Positions 43,707-53,138 are shown, counted from the first letter of the stretch. The stretch: 64,000 bases of DNA from Halorussus ruber (GCF_004765785.1 NZ_SBIT01000001.1:124001-188000); one strand, 5' to 3'. Notes: a model not told the origin generated them from the letters alone. Program-made: numbers and translations.

Positions 43707-46700
43707 ATGAAAGCCAGTCCGAGAGAAGTATTAGATAATCTAACTAAACGGGAAGCGGTGATGGCGCTCGCCCTTTCGATTTTACTCATCGGTGGTGCCG
43801 TCACGCCCGTTATCGCCGTCTCGACAACTACGGCCGGTGTTCCGGCAGTAGCGACCGAGACGACAGCAGTCGCACAGCAGTCGCAATCGAGTGAACATCC
43901 GGCGACGTTCTCGAACGCGGACGTAACGTCTGCGGACACGTCGTCAGCGACGGACCAACGTTTCCCCGCGAACGGAAGTGTCCGAAACGGGGCGATTCCG
44001 GAGAACGCGACGACGACGCAGGTGACGCTCGTCACGGGCCAGACCGTGACCGTCGCCGAAGTCGACAACCAGACCCGCTACCACGTCGACGCCGACGTGC
44101 CGATGCAGCGGATTTCGACCGACAACGAGACGTACATCTACCCCGAATCGGTCGATTTCGGCACGTTCGACCGAAGCCTCTTCGACATCGACTTCCTCGT
44201 CGAACAGAACCTCACCGACGAGAAGACCGACTCGATTCCGGTCATCGTGAGCGAGGCGGAGCGCGACCAGCGGAACGACGACGAGTACTTCGCCGCGAGC
44301 GCGGACGGAGCGGTCGACGTCCTGAGCGGCGCTCCCGCGGTTCGCCGAACCCGGACGTTGGCGAGCATCGGCGCGGCGGCCGGTGAGGTGCCGAAGTCGA
44401 GTGCGTCCACAGCCTACGCCCAACTCGCGTCGAGCGACGACGTGGGCAAGGTCATACTCGACGTGAAGTACAACGTCACTCTCGACGAGACGAACGACCG
44501 CGTCTCGGCCGGGCAGGCCCGAAGCGAGTACGGCGTCTCCGGCGAAGGGATTAGAGTCGCCGTCGTCGACACGGGAATCGACCAGAGCCACCCCGACCTC
44601 GAAGGGTCGGTCGTCGCGGAAAAGGAATTCGTGTACGACGGCACGTCGGCGGTCGCCGACGACCGGTGGGGGCACGGCACGCACGTCGCCGGTATCATCG
44701 CCGGTGACGGGACCGCCAGCGGCGGCAAGTACACGGGTATCGCACCGGAGGCGAGTCTCATCGACGCCAAAGTGTGTGATTTGAACGGCTGCCCGACATC
44801 GGCCATCGTCTCGGGGATGAACTACTCCGTGAACCAGAACGCCGACATCATCAGCATGAGCCTCGGCGGTCCCGCCGAGGCCGAGCGCTCGAACGACGCT
44901 TTCCTCGACGCAGTCGAACACGCCCGAGCGAACGGCGTGACGGTCGTCATCTCTGCCGGAAACGAGGGGCCGGGGTACGAGACTATCGGGTCGCCCGGCA
45001 TCCACAAGAGCGCCATCACGGTCGGCGCGAGTGACAAGGACGGGAACATCGCCGGGTTCTCCTCGCGCGGCCCGACGCCCGTCGGGATGTACCTGAAACC
45101 CGACCTCGTCGCGCCCGGTGTGGGAGTGATGAGTACCGCGTCGGCAGAAGCCGGGTACGAGAGCGGCAGTTACGTCAGCTACAGCGGGACCAGCATGGCG
45201 GCCCCCGTGGTGAGCGGGACCGCGGCGCTGATGCTCCAAGAACACAAAGACTGGACGCCCTCGCGCGTCAAGAGCGCGCTGGTCAGCACGGCCGACCCGC
45301 TCGGTTCGCAGGACGTCTACACGCAAGGCGCAGGGCGACTGAACGCCGCGGACGCGATTGGGACAGACGTCGTGGTCGGCCCCGGAACGGTCGACTTCGG
45401 GACCTACGAGAGCGACAAAAACGACTCGAAAGTCATCACCGTCACGAACTTCGGTGAGGCGAAGACGACGCTCGACGCGACGGTAAGTGTCCAGAACATC
45501 GCTGGAGACACCTCCGCGAAGGTGACACTGAACAAGTCGAGTCTCACGCTCGCGCCGGACGAGAGCGCCGACGTGAAACTCAGCGTCGACACGGACGTCG
45601 CGGCTGGCGTCTACTCGGGTCGCGTCACGTTCGGCGGCGAGTACCACGCCATCTTCGGGTTCGTTCGCGCGAGCCAAGTCACGGTCGAGAAGACGCCGAT
45701 AAGCGGCACCTCGACCGACGGCGACGACATCTGGCTGTTCGCAGATAACACCGGGCCGTTCAGCATGACGGGAACGGCCGGACTGAAGAACGTCTCGGAT
45801 ACCACCGCCACGTACACCATCGTCAGTCCGGGCGAGTACAACATCGTGTCCGACGGCGTGAACGAGAACACCGGACAGCCGATACTCCTCTCCCGCGATG
45901 TTACCCTCACCGGCGGCGAAACTGTCACGCTGGACGAGAGCAACACGGTCGAATACGACCTCGACACGACGGAAATCGAGGAGACGGTCCGAACTCGAAT
46001 GGCCGACGTGATCGCTCGAAAACAGACTGCGTCTGGTGGCGGCTACACGCTGACTCGCAGTTCAGGCCCGTCAGAGACGACCGCGGTTCGGTTCTCGAAG
46101 GACGCCGACCTGAACGTCAGCGTCCACCGCCTCCTCACCGCGGGCGCGCCGAGTAGCGCCGAAGCCACCTCGCTCGACGCCCCGGCGCTGTACTACTTGG
46201 TGACCACCGACGCCAGCGTCACCGGGCCGAAAACGACCGACGTGGACGAGAGCCAGTTGGCGAGAAAGAACGTCACTTACTACCACAGTAACCGTTCCGC
46301 GACGTACAACGTCTCGATGACGACCGTGGGCGGGACGTGGTTCGACACGGCTTACGGCCACATCGTCGAAGGGAGCATCGGCGACACTCACGAGCAGACT
46401 ATTTACCTCTCGCCGGAACACAACGAGGAGTCGGACTACGCGGCCGACGGCGACGGACGACTGCTCTACCACTCGATAGAGGCGAACGGAAACCGGAGTG
46501 CTGGCAACGAGTGGTACCTGAATTCCTCTTTCGGCCTCGGTCCCGTTCCCGAGGCTGGCGAGAGCATCTCGTTCGACTTCAATCGTCACCCGCTCTTCCC
46601 GCACGTCAACGCATTCTTCACCGATGCCTCGGACGGTGCGTGGCTGAACACAATCGTCAAACCCCAATCCGCGAGCGGCCCGGAGCTGTGGAACTACCGC

Positions 46701-49700
46701 GACACCACCGCCGACGAGATTCGGGTGTATCGAAACGGAGACCTCGCCTTTGAGACGTCTACGACGGACACAAGCTCCCTTGAGTTCGACACGGCGAAGC
46801 TCACCGACGGAGACGACGCGACCATCGAGGTCGTCTCGAACAACGACGCCACGCCGCTCTCGACCAAGTCGGTGACCGACTACAGCATCACCTACACCGA
46901 CGGCGGCGACAACCGACCGCCGCTCCTCGACGGCGCGCGCGTCGAGTCGCTGAACGCGAACCACACGGTCACGCGCGACGAGGTCACCTTCCGGTTCCAC
47001 ACCTACTGGACGGACGACCCCGACATGACCGCCGACGTGTGGATGTCGCCCGGTAACGTCACGACCACGCCGTTCGAGGAGGAGAGCGACTGGAGGGAAG
47101 CCAGCGTCGAGCAGGTCGGACTGAACACCTACGAGGCCACGCTCCGGGTCGAGAACTACACCGGGCGGATGAACCTCGCGCTCCGGCTCGCCGACGAACA
47201 CGGAAACGCGGTCGAGAACACGGTCTTCGACGCCTTCCGCGTCGAGAACACCAAGCCATCCGTGAGCGTGACGGGGGTCGGCGCGACCAAGAACCCCTCG
47301 ACCGTCGAGTCGGTGGTCCGGACGACCGGACCGCTTCACGCGACGGCGACCGCGAGCGACTCGCCCATCGGACTCGACCGCGCCGCGTTCTTCCTCTCGG
47401 CGAACTTCACGAGCTACGGTACGTGGCTCCCGACGACCCAGCAGGACGGCACGTGGGTCACGTCGGCGGACCTCTCGTCGATTCCTGACGACGGGAACTA
47501 CACGCTGTACGCGGTCGGTATCGACAAGGCGGGCAACTGGAAGATTCAGCGGGCCGATTCGACGGTCGTCGTGGACCGCCGCGCGCCGGACATCGGCGCG
47601 ACGCTGAACCGGAAGAACACCAGCCACGGGTCGGTCACGATAACGTCTGACGAGGCGCTGGCCTCGAAACCGACCGCGACGGTCGAACTACCGGACGGCA
47701 CGACGACGGACGTCGCTCTCCAGAAGAACGCCACGCGGCAATGGAACGGTACCTTCGAACTCGGCGAAGACGGCGGATACAACGTGACCGCGACTGGGTC
47801 CGACCTGACCGGAAATACCGGAACCGGAACTTCGTCGGCGAATATCACGACCGTCACCACGAAGGACAAGACTGTCACGGTGAAAGTCGAGGGGTCGGGG
47901 CTGTTCATCCAGTTCGAGACGGACACGGAGGTTAGCGACTCGTTCGTCACGATTACGGCGAGCCGGTCGAAGCTCGCGCCCCTCTCGCCGAACCTCAAGG
48001 GAATCAACTTCCTGAACGGGCAGTTGGGTCCGGAACTGAGCGACGCCCTCGACAACGCGATGATCGGGATTCCGGTCGAACAGTCCCGACTCCCCGAGGG
48101 CGTCTCGGCCGGACAGGCCAACATCAGCTACTACGACGAATCGACCGGCGACTGGAAGCTTCACAACACGACCGTCCGGAACGTCACGCTGTCGGACGGC
48201 ACGAACGGAACCTACTGGACGACCAACGTCACGCACTTCTCGACCTACGGCGCAGTCGCCGACGACCAGACCGCGCCGACCCTCGAAACCAGCGTGACGC
48301 CGGGCGACACCGTGGACTACGGCACGTCGAACGCGACCGTCGAGTTCGACTACACCGACGACCTCACGGGCGTCAACGCGAGCGAGGTCGAACTCCGGTT
48401 CGAGGGCGAAGACGTTACCTCGACGGACGCCGCGACGATTACGAGCGAGTACGCCCGGTACAACGCCTCGCTCGACAACGGCGAGACCTACAACGCGACG
48501 GCCGTCGTCGTGGACGAAGCAGGCAACGAGGAGACGTTCACGACGCAGTTCTCGGTCGAAGGCGACACGGCACCGCCGACGGTGGTCGGCTCCATGCCGG
48601 GAGACGGCGCGAAGTTCGACAGCGACACCTCGTCGGTGGTTCTCAGCGTCATGTTCGATGACGAACGGAGCGGCGTCAACGTGTCCGCGCTCCGCGCGAC
48701 GTTCGACGGGGCCGACGTCCTCGAAGCCGCGACCATCAACGACGGCACCGTCAGCTACGAGGCAACCGGACTGTCGAGTGGCGACCACGAGTTCTCGGTC
48801 TACCTCGAAGACGAGGCCGGAAACGGAAAGTGGCACACCGTCGAGTTCACCGTCGCCGAAGCGGAGAGTAGCGGCGGAGGCGGCGGTGGCGGCGGTGGTG
48901 GCGGCGGCGCGCCCCCGCCAGCGGTGCAGGATGAGGTTGTCGAGCAGAGCAGCACCTACGCCAAGGCGAAAATCACGAGCGCACGGTCCAACAATCCCGG
49001 CAAAGTCACCTTCGAGGGCGGCCTCGACGGCGGTGAAGCGACCTTCAGAGGGCTGACCGTTGAACCCAGCACCAACGACGCTCAGCCGCGGTTCTTCGTG
49101 GAAGCGGAGTCGAGCGAGTCCGCACCGGGTGTTCCGTCCTTCGAGCAGATGGGCCAGACGCTCGGCTACCTGACGGTGACGCCGACCTACATCAAGGACA
49201 ACAAACTGAAGACCGTCGGGGTCACCTTCGGCGTGGACGCCGCGAAGACGGGGTCGCCGGAGAACGTCGCGCTCTACCACTACACCGAGGACACGTGGTC
49301 GCCGGTCGAGACGACGTTCCGCCAGAAGAAGGGCGGGTCCTACCGGTTCTACGCGCCCGCCGAATCCACCGGCACCTTCGCGGTCGGCCTCGACTCGGCG
49401 TCGTTCGAGGTCAGCGACGCGACGCTCAACGAGACCGACGTCGCGCCCGGCGACTCGGTCGCGGTGTCGGCGACCGTCGAGAACGTCGGGTCCGGCGAGG
49501 GCACCCACACGGTCGAGTTGACCGTGGACGGCGAAGTCGTCGCCACCGAGGAGGTGACGCTCTCCGCGGGCGAGTCCGCCTCCGTCGAGTTCGTCCGGAC
49601 GTTCGGCGCGGGCGACCACGAGGTGGCCGTCGGGTCCGCCACCGCAGGGACGCTCTCGGTCTCGAAGGCGTCCGGCGAGAGCGGGATGAGCGACGACGAG

Positions 49701-49823
49701 AACTCCAAGACCAAGCAGGGCGGCAACTCCGGCACTTCCGGGTCCGGAATCCCCGGATTCGGACTGCCCGCGACGCTGGCGGCGCTGCTGGCGGCGCTCC
49801 TGTTCGCGCGACGGCGCGAGTAA
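43707..49823 (+). CDS. Giant secreted S8 subtilisin-like protease with PGF-CTERM anchor
   Basis: A 2,038-residue exported serine protease. The N-terminus has a signal/membrane helix (MALALSILLIGGAVTPVIAV). After a propeptide-like region the S8 domain carries Asp288 (AVVDTGID), His323 (WGHGTHVAGIIAG) and Ser496 (SGTSMAAPVVSGTAAL). Downstream are several Ig-like or CARDB-like beta domains with repeated units such as DTAPPTVVGSMPGDGAKFDS, then an uninterrupted Gly run (about residue 1725), a PGF-pre-PGF-type domain (PPPAVQDEVVEQ to FAVGL), a CARDB-like domain, and a C-terminal PGFGLPATLAALLAALLFARRR, the archaeosortase-processed PGF-CTERM signal. N-glycosylation sequons (NxT/S) are frequent. It is a single gene. 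Confidence 0.93.
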   Translation: MKASPREVLDNLTKREAVMALALSILLIGGAVTPVIAVSTTTAGVPAVATETTAVAQQSQSSEHPATFSNADVTSADTSSATDQRFPANGSVRNGAIPENATTTQVTLVTGQTVTVAEVDNQTRYHVDADVPMQRISTDNETYIYPESVDFGTFDRSLFDIDFLVEQNLTDEKTDSIPVIVSEAERDQRNDDEYFAASADGAVDVLSGAPAVRRTRTLASIGAAAGEVPKSSASTAYAQLASSDDVGKVILDVKYNVTLDETNDRVSAGQARSEYGVSGEGIRVAVVDTGIDQSHPDLEGSVVAEKEFVYDGTSAVADDRWGHGTHVAGIIAGDGTASGGKYTGIAPEASLIDAKVCDLNGCPTSAIVSGMNYSVNQNADIISMSLGGPAEAERSNDAFLDAVEHARANGVTVVISAGNEGPGYETIGSPGIHKSAITVGASDKDGNIAGFSSRGPTPVGMYLKPDLVAPGVGVMSTASAEAGYESGSYVSYSGTSMAAPVVSGTAALMLQEHKDWTPSRVKSALVSTADPLGSQDVYTQGAGRLNAADAIGTDVVVGPGTVDFGTYESDKNDSKVITVTNFGEAKTTLDATVSVQNIAGDTSAKVTLNKSSLTLAPDESADVKLSVDTDVAAGVYSGRVTFGGEYHAIFGFVRASQVTVEKTPISGTSTDGDDIWLFADNTGPFSMTGTAGLKNVSDTTATYTIVSPGEYNIVSDGVNENTGQPILLSRDVTLTGGETVTLDESNTVEYDLDTTEIEETVRTRMADVIARKQTASGGGYTLTRSSGPSETTAVRFSKDADLNVSVHRLLTAGAPSSAEATSLDAPALYYLVTTDASVTGPKTTDVDESQLARKNVTYYHSNRSATYNVSMTTVGGTWFDTAYGHIVEGSIGDTHEQTIYLSPEHNEESDYAADGDGRLLYHSIEANGNRSAGNEWYLNSSFGLGPVPEAGESISFDFNRHPLFPHVNAFFTDASDGAWLNTIVKPQSASGPELWNYRDTTADEIRVYRNGDLAFETSTTDTSSLEFDTAKLTDGDDATIEVVSNNDATPLSTKSVTDYSITYTDGGDNRPPLLDGARVESLNANHTVTRDEVTFRFHTYWTDDPDMTADVWMSPGNVTTTPFEEESDWREASVEQVGLNTYEATLRVENYTGRMNLALRLADEHGNAVENTVFDAFRVENTKPSVSVTGVGATKNPSTVESVVRTTGPLHATATASDSPIGLDRAAFFLSANFTSYGTWLPTTQQDGTWVTSADLSSIPDDGNYTLYAVGIDKAGNWKIQRADSTVVVDRRAPDIGATLNRKNTSHGSVTITSDEALASKPTATVELPDGTTTDVALQKNATRQWNGTFELGEDGGYNVTATGSDLTGNTGTGTSSANITTVTTKDKTVTVKVEGSGLFIQFETDTEVSDSFVTITASRSKLAPLSPNLKGINFLNGQLGPELSDALDNAMIGIPVEQSRLPEGVSAGQANISYYDESTGDWKLHNTTVRNVTLSDGTNGTYWTTNVTHFSTYGAVADDQTAPTLETSVTPGDTVDYGTSNATVEFDYTDDLTGVNASEVELRFEGEDVTSTDAATITSEYARYNASLDNGETYNATAVVVDEAGNEETFTTQFSVEGDTAPPTVVGSMPGDGAKFDSDTSSVVLSVMFDDERSGVNVSALRATFDGADVLEAATINDGTVSYEATGLSSGDHEFSVYLEDEAGNGKWHTVEFTVAEAESSGGGGGGGGGGGGAPPPAVQDEVVEQSSTYAKAKITSARSNNPGKVTFEGGLDGGEATFRGLTVEPSTNDAQPRFFVEAESSESAPGVPSFEQMGQTLGYLTVTPTYIKDNKLKTVGVTFGVDAAKTGSPENVALYHYTEDTWSPVETTFRQKKGGSYRFYAPAESTGTFAVGLDSASFEVSDATLNETDVAPGDSVAVSATVENVGSGEGTHTVELTVDGEVVATEEVTLSAGESASVEFVRTFGAGDHEVAVGSATAGTLSVSKASGESGMSDDENSKTKQGGNSGTSGSGIPGFGLPATLAALLAALLFARRRE

Positions 49824-49870
49824 TCTCGCTCTCTTTTAGCGTCTTTTTCTGCTCGAAAATCCCGTCTCGA

Positions 49871-50302
49871 TTAGGCGGGCGCGTCGGCGTCCTCGGGAAG
49901 CCACGTCTCGTGGAGGTGAACCCACTCGACGCCGTTGGGCGCGTCGTCCGCGGGCCGGAACAGCGCGCTACTCGTCCGACCCTCCCAGTCGCCGTCGCGG
50001 CGTTGCCACTCGTCGTAAGTCACGAGACGGCACTCCTCGCGCTCGACGCGCGTCCGGAGGTCGGTGACGCGAATCTCGAACGCCGGGTCGGAGTCGCCCG
50101 CCGCGCCGTGGCCCGCGCGCAAGTCGGCGCGAATCTTCTCGCCGTCGCGGCGCTCGCCCGACGGCGAGACGATTTCGAAGTCGTCGGGGAGGACGGCCTC
50201 CGCGCGGTCGTACTCGTCGCGGTCGGCGCGTCCGGCCAGCCACGCCTCGATGAACTCGTGAAACTCTCGGACCTCTCGCTCTGGGTCTGCTCGGTGGTTC
50301 AC
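49871..50302 (-). CDS. SnoaL/NTF2-like (DUF4440-type) protein
   Basis: A 143-residue protein with the cone-shaped NTF2 pattern: an N-terminal helix pair (EREVREFHEFIEAWLAG), AVLPDDFEIVSPSGERRDGEKIRADL, then a curved sheet (DPAFEIRVTDLRTRVEREECRLVTYDEWQRRD, RTSSALFRPADDAPNGVEWVHLHETWL). Such domains bind or convert small molecules; no catalytic residue set is clear. It is convergent with the subtilisin gene. Confidence 0.85.
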   Translation of the reverse strand: MNHRADPEREVREFHEFIEAWLAGRADRDEYDRAEAVLPDDFEIVSPSGERRDGEKIRADLRAGHGAAGDSDPAFEIRVTDLRTRVEREECRLVTYDEWQRRDGDWEGRTSSALFRPADDAPNGVEWVHLHETWLPEDADAPA

Positions 50303-50436
50303 GAGGGTTCGTGCGCGCTCCTCGGCTTTAATCGTGGGTTCTCGGAGCGGGGCTGGTGAATGGGAGGGTTGGTCGAGGAGGCAGTAGGAATAGGTATAGA
50401 TTTCTTAGGAAATTATAATTGTTTATCTTTGTACTA

Positions 50437-50444
50437 CATATATT
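50437..50444 (+). promoter_or_regulatory. TATA-like box before a 34-codon frame
   Basis: ACATATATTG lies about 26 bases before the ATG at 50466, at the leaderless spacing. It is the strongest AT-rich promoter-like signal in this gap. Confidence 0.45.
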
Positions 50445-50465
50445 GCTCCGTGTTTCCAGAATACA

Positions 50466-50570
50466 ATGGCAGTTACGTCTCACGACCGAATCGTCGAGGA
50501 GAACGCGGACGCCTCTGCGGGCAGTTACGGCGACAAAAGTCGAGCGATAGAAGCATCACTCGACAGTTAG
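50466..50570 (+). CDS. Possible 34-residue small protein
   Basis: Encodes MAVTSHDRIVEENADASAG followed by SYGDKSRAIEASLDS. The acidic composition, GC-rich third positions and a TATA-like box at the correct distance suggest translation. The end (KSRAIEASL) resembles the first helix of CopG/ribbon-helix-helix proteins, so it may be a small regulator or a remnant of one. No partner is known. Confidence 0.45.
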   Translation: MAVTSHDRIVEENADASAGSYGDKSRAIEASLDS

Positions 50571-50583
50571 CGTCTAAGAGAAG

Positions 50584-50669
50584 TGCGCTGTCGGGGATTT
50601 GAACTACGCCGAGACGGTCCTGCTCACCTCGTTGCGCGGGCGTGCGACTCGTCTACTTCAAATCCCCGT
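50584..50669. repeat. Duplicated tRNA-Gly 3' end with an inverted arm
   Basis: Bases 50584-50604 match the first 21 bases of the tRNA-Gly gene on this strand (50737-50757) at 20 of 21 positions. The segment CGGGGATTTGAA (50592-50603) has a complementary inverted copy TTCAAATCCCCG at about 50657-50668, giving a 12-bp hairpin around a GC-rich loop. It resembles a decayed attachment site. Confidence 0.7.
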
Positions 50670-50736
50670 AGAACGATTTCACTTCGCGCGAGGGCGAGCG
50701 ATATGAACGTCGCTCGCCAGCTTGCTTCAGTAGAAA

Positions 50737-50807
50737 TGCGCTGGCGGGGATTTGAACCCCGGTTGCGACCATGGCAAGGTCACGTGATACCACTACACTA
50801 CCAGCGC
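50737..50807 (-). tRNA. tRNA-Gly (anticodon GCC)
   Basis: A 71-base cloverleaf on the minus strand. Acceptor GCGCTGG pairs with CCAGCGC, discriminator A. The anticodon loop TTGCCAT carries GCC (complement of 50773-50775). T arm CGGGG/CCCCG with TTCAAAT loop. D arm GTG-type with AGTGGTA in the loop. No intron and no encoded CCA. Confidence 0.95.
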
Positions 50808-51023
50808 ACGTGTTCGGTCTTCGTCTGCATTTCCAACAATGCCCGGCGAACAAATAAGGCTTCCGAAAGCAGACGGAATCGCCATACGGTGGCACGGTTC
50901 AATCCGCGGTTTCTGGAAAATCGGAGACGGGACGACGATCTCGTTTCGGCGGCGAGCGGCGGTCCGTGGCGGGGGACGACGGCCCGAGAGAGGGGCAGCC
51001 TCCTCGCACGCGCAAAGGAGGAT

Positions 51024-51131
51024 ATGACTCGACTCTCAGGAACTTGGAATGGGTCGGTCCTCCTCGCGGGCGGCGACTGGGAACGGATGGCACGTTTCAA
51101 GCTCCGATTTCCGCCGATACGAGCTTTGTGA
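51024..51131 (+). CDS. Possible 35-residue peptide with Shine-Dalgarno
   Basis: AAAGGAGG lies six bases before this ATG, one of few clear ribosome-binding sites outside operons here. The product MTRLSGTWNGSVLLAGGDW continues with ERMARFKLRFPPIRAL, a basic, weakly hydrophobic peptide unlike ordinary haloarchaeal proteins. Codon bias is mixed. It may be a chance frame or a leader peptide for the ribosomal operon. Confidence 0.3.
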   Translation: MTRLSGTWNGSVLLAGGDWERMARFKLRFPPIRAL

Positions 51132-51162
51132 GGCCATCGCAATCCCAGCGGAAAGCGGCACC

Positions 51163-51170
51163 CTTTTAAG
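51163..51170 (+). promoter_or_regulatory. TATA-like box of the S10/spc ribosomal operon
   Basis: CTTTTAAG in CACCCTTTTAAGACC lies about 57 bases before the SPOUT gene ATG, so a leader of about 30 bases is expected. This differs from the leaderless genes elsewhere and fits a regulated ribosomal operon. Confidence 0.55.
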
Positions 51171-51226
51171 ACCTAAGCCGGTACGATTCGCTACAGTCTA
51201 GTGACGGGGCGTCGAAGCGGTATGGT

Positions 51227-52114
51227 ATGACCGTCAGCGTACTCGTTCCGTCATCCCTCGTCCGGGAGGCCGAAGACAAGCGCGAGGCGACTCGCAAAAT
51301 CGGCTACGTCGCCCGCGCGGCGACGGTGTTCCGGGCCGACCGCCTCGTGGTCTTTCCCGACCCCGACGGCGAACGGCGATGGGGTGGCGGGTTCGTAAGC
51401 ACCGTACTGGAGTACGCCGCGACGCCGCCCTACCTCCGAAAGGAGGTATTCGGCAAGCGGGACGAACTGGAGTTCGCGGGCGTCCTACCGCCGCTCCGCG
51501 CTCCGTCACTGACCGGCTCCGAATCCGAGGGTTCGGGGTCGTTAAGACAGGGAATCGTGACCGAGGTCGGACCTGAAGGGCGCGTTCGGGTCAATTGCGG
51601 ACTGCAACACCCGATTTCGCTCGTCGTGCCGCCAGAAATGGAGGTCGACGAGGGGAAGCGCGTAACCGTCAGGATCTCTTCGCGAAGTCCGGTCCGTGCG
51701 AAACTCGTAGACGAGCCCGTTTCGGGCTTGTCGGTGACGCGCATGGACCTTCCGGCGGCTCTCGACCGCGACGACGCGGGCGTTCGAATCGGAACGTCCC
51801 GCCACGGGGTCGAGTTGACGACCCGGCGGCTGACCGAACTGGTCGGCCGGACCGAGCGCGACGGTATGACCGTCGCGTTCGGTTCACCGGGTCGCGGCCT
51901 GCCGGAGATGCTCGACCTCCCCACGGACTCGCTGGCCGATACGTGGCCCGGCGACGGGGAGGACGAGGCGGACGCGGAGTCCGGAGTCGAACACGGCGCA
52001 CCCAGCCGGTTCGACCTCTGGCTAAACGCGGTTCCGAATCAAGGCAGCGAGGTCGTGCGAACCGAAGAAGCGATGTTCGCCGCACTCGGCTGCCTGAACC
52101 TCAAAGAGAAGTGA
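51227..52114 (+). CDS. SPOUT RNA methyltransferase (DUF171 family)
   Basis: A 295-residue putative rRNA methyltransferase of the SPOUT/C9orf114-like family that sits just before uL3 in many archaea. It starts MTVSVLVPSSLVREAEDKREATRKIGYVARAATVFRADRLVVFPD, has an inserted OB-like part (GIVTEVGPEGRVRVNCGLQHPISLVVP), and a C-terminal knot region with MTVAFGSPGRGLPEML and LWLNAVPNQGSEVVRTEEAMFAALGCLNL. The target base is not determined. The gene ends four bases before the uL3 ATG and heads the operon. Confidence 0.85.
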   Translation: MTVSVLVPSSLVREAEDKREATRKIGYVARAATVFRADRLVVFPDPDGERRWGGGFVSTVLEYAATPPYLRKEVFGKRDELEFAGVLPPLRAPSLTGSESEGSGSLRQGIVTEVGPEGRVRVNCGLQHPISLVVPPEMEVDEGKRVTVRISSRSPVRAKLVDEPVSGLSVTRMDLPAALDRDDAGVRIGTSRHGVELTTRRLTELVGRTERDGMTVAFGSPGRGLPEMLDLPTDSLADTWPGDGEDEADAESGVEHGAPSRFDLWLNAVPNQGSEVVRTEEAMFAALGCLNLKEK

Positions 52115-52118
52115 TACG

Positions 52119-53135
52119 ATGCCAGAAACAAGCAGACCACGCAAAGGTTCGCTAGGGTTCGGCCCCCGCAAGCGCGCGACCAGTGAGGTTCCGCGCTTCA
52201 ACTCGTGGCCCGAAGGAGACGGCAGTCCGTCCCTCCAGGGCTTCGCGGGTTACAAGGTCGGCATGACCCACGTGGTGATGGTCAACGACGAATCCGACTC
52301 CCCGCGAGAGGGGATGGAGGAGACCGTGCCCGTCACCATCGTGGAGACGCCGCCCATGCGAGCGGTCGCTCTGCGAGCCTACGAAGACACGCCGTACGGC
52401 AAGAAGCCGCTGACGGAAGTGTGGGGCGACGACTTCCACGACGACCTCTCGCGCACGCTCGACGTGCCGGAGGACTACGACGCAGACGCCGCCGAAGACG
52501 AACTTCGTGCGGCAGTCGAGGACGGCGACGTCGCCGACCTCCGCGTCGTCACCCACACCGTTCCGGACAACATCCCCAGCGTTCCGAAGAAGAAGCCCGA
52601 CGTGATGGAAACTCGCGTCGGTGGCGGGTCGCTCGACGACCGCGTCGACTTCGCGCTGGACGTACTCGCGGACGGCGGGGAACACGACATGAACGAAGTG
52701 TTCCGCGCGGGCGAGTACATGGACGTGAGCGGCGTCACGAAAGGTAAAGGCACGCAGGGCCCCGTCAAGCGATGGGGCGTGCAGAAGCGAAAGGGCAAAC
52801 ACGCACGCCAGGGATGGCGGCGCCGAATCGGTAACCTCGGCCCGTGGAATCCGTCCCGCGTGCGTTCGACCGTGCCCCAGCAGGGTCAGACCGGCTACCA
52901 CCAGCGCACCGAGCTGAACAAGCGTCTTATCGACCTCGGTGAGGGCGACGACATCAACGTCGACGGTGGTTTCGTCAACTACGGCGAAGTCGACGGCCAG
53001 TACGCGCTGGTCAAAGGCTCGGTCCCCGGCCCGGACAAGCGCCTCCTGCGCTTCCGCCCTGCCGTTCGACCGAAAGACCAGCCGCGCCTCGACCCCGAGG
53101 TGCGCTACGTAAGCACCGAATCCAACCAGGGATAA
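52119..53135 (+). CDS. rpl3: Large-subunit ribosomal protein uL3
   Basis: 338 residues, the usual archaeal size. Starts PETSRPRKGSLGFGPRKRATSEVPRFNSWP; contains the conserved GYKVGMTHVVMV and GVTKGKGTQGPVKRWGVQKRKGKHARQGWRRRIGNLGPWNPSRV loop that reaches the peptidyl-transferase centre. It is among the first proteins to assemble on 23S rRNA. Gap to the upstream gene is four bases, to uL4 three. Confidence 0.98.
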   Translation: MPETSRPRKGSLGFGPRKRATSEVPRFNSWPEGDGSPSLQGFAGYKVGMTHVVMVNDESDSPREGMEETVPVTIVETPPMRAVALRAYEDTPYGKKPLTEVWGDDFHDDLSRTLDVPEDYDADAAEDELRAAVEDGDVADLRVVTHTVPDNIPSVPKKKPDVMETRVGGGSLDDRVDFALDVLADGGEHDMNEVFRAGEYMDVSGVTKGKGTQGPVKRWGVQKRKGKHARQGWRRRIGNLGPWNPSRVRSTVPQQGQTGYHQRTELNKRLIDLGEGDDINVDGGFVNYGEVDGQYALVKGSVPGPDKRLLRFRPAVRPKDQPRLDPEVRYVSTESNQG

Positions 53136-53138
53136 ACT

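Larger units (their letters stand above)
50808..51226. other. Gap before the ribosomal-protein operon
   Basis: No known RNA is recognised; RNase P RNA and 7S RNA motifs were looked for and not found. One short frame with a Shine-Dalgarno is listed separately (51024-51131). A TATA-like box at 51163-51170 precedes the SPOUT gene. Confidence 0.6.

Noticed and set aside
44000-49700. Several long frames opposite the subtilisin
   Set aside because: All are Arg/Val/Asp-rich antisense frames with no start signals or motifs.
50583-51131. 182-codon frame across tRNA-Gly
   Set aside because: Its start is an antisense translation of the tRNA and of the tRNA fragment; only the last 35 codons, with their own Shine-Dalgarno, were kept as a weak candidate.
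50820-51226. Possible structured RNA (RNase P RNA or 7S RNA) before the ribosomal operon
   Set aside because: I looked for the conserved motifs of both RNAs and did not find them; GC-rich hairpins alone are not enough.
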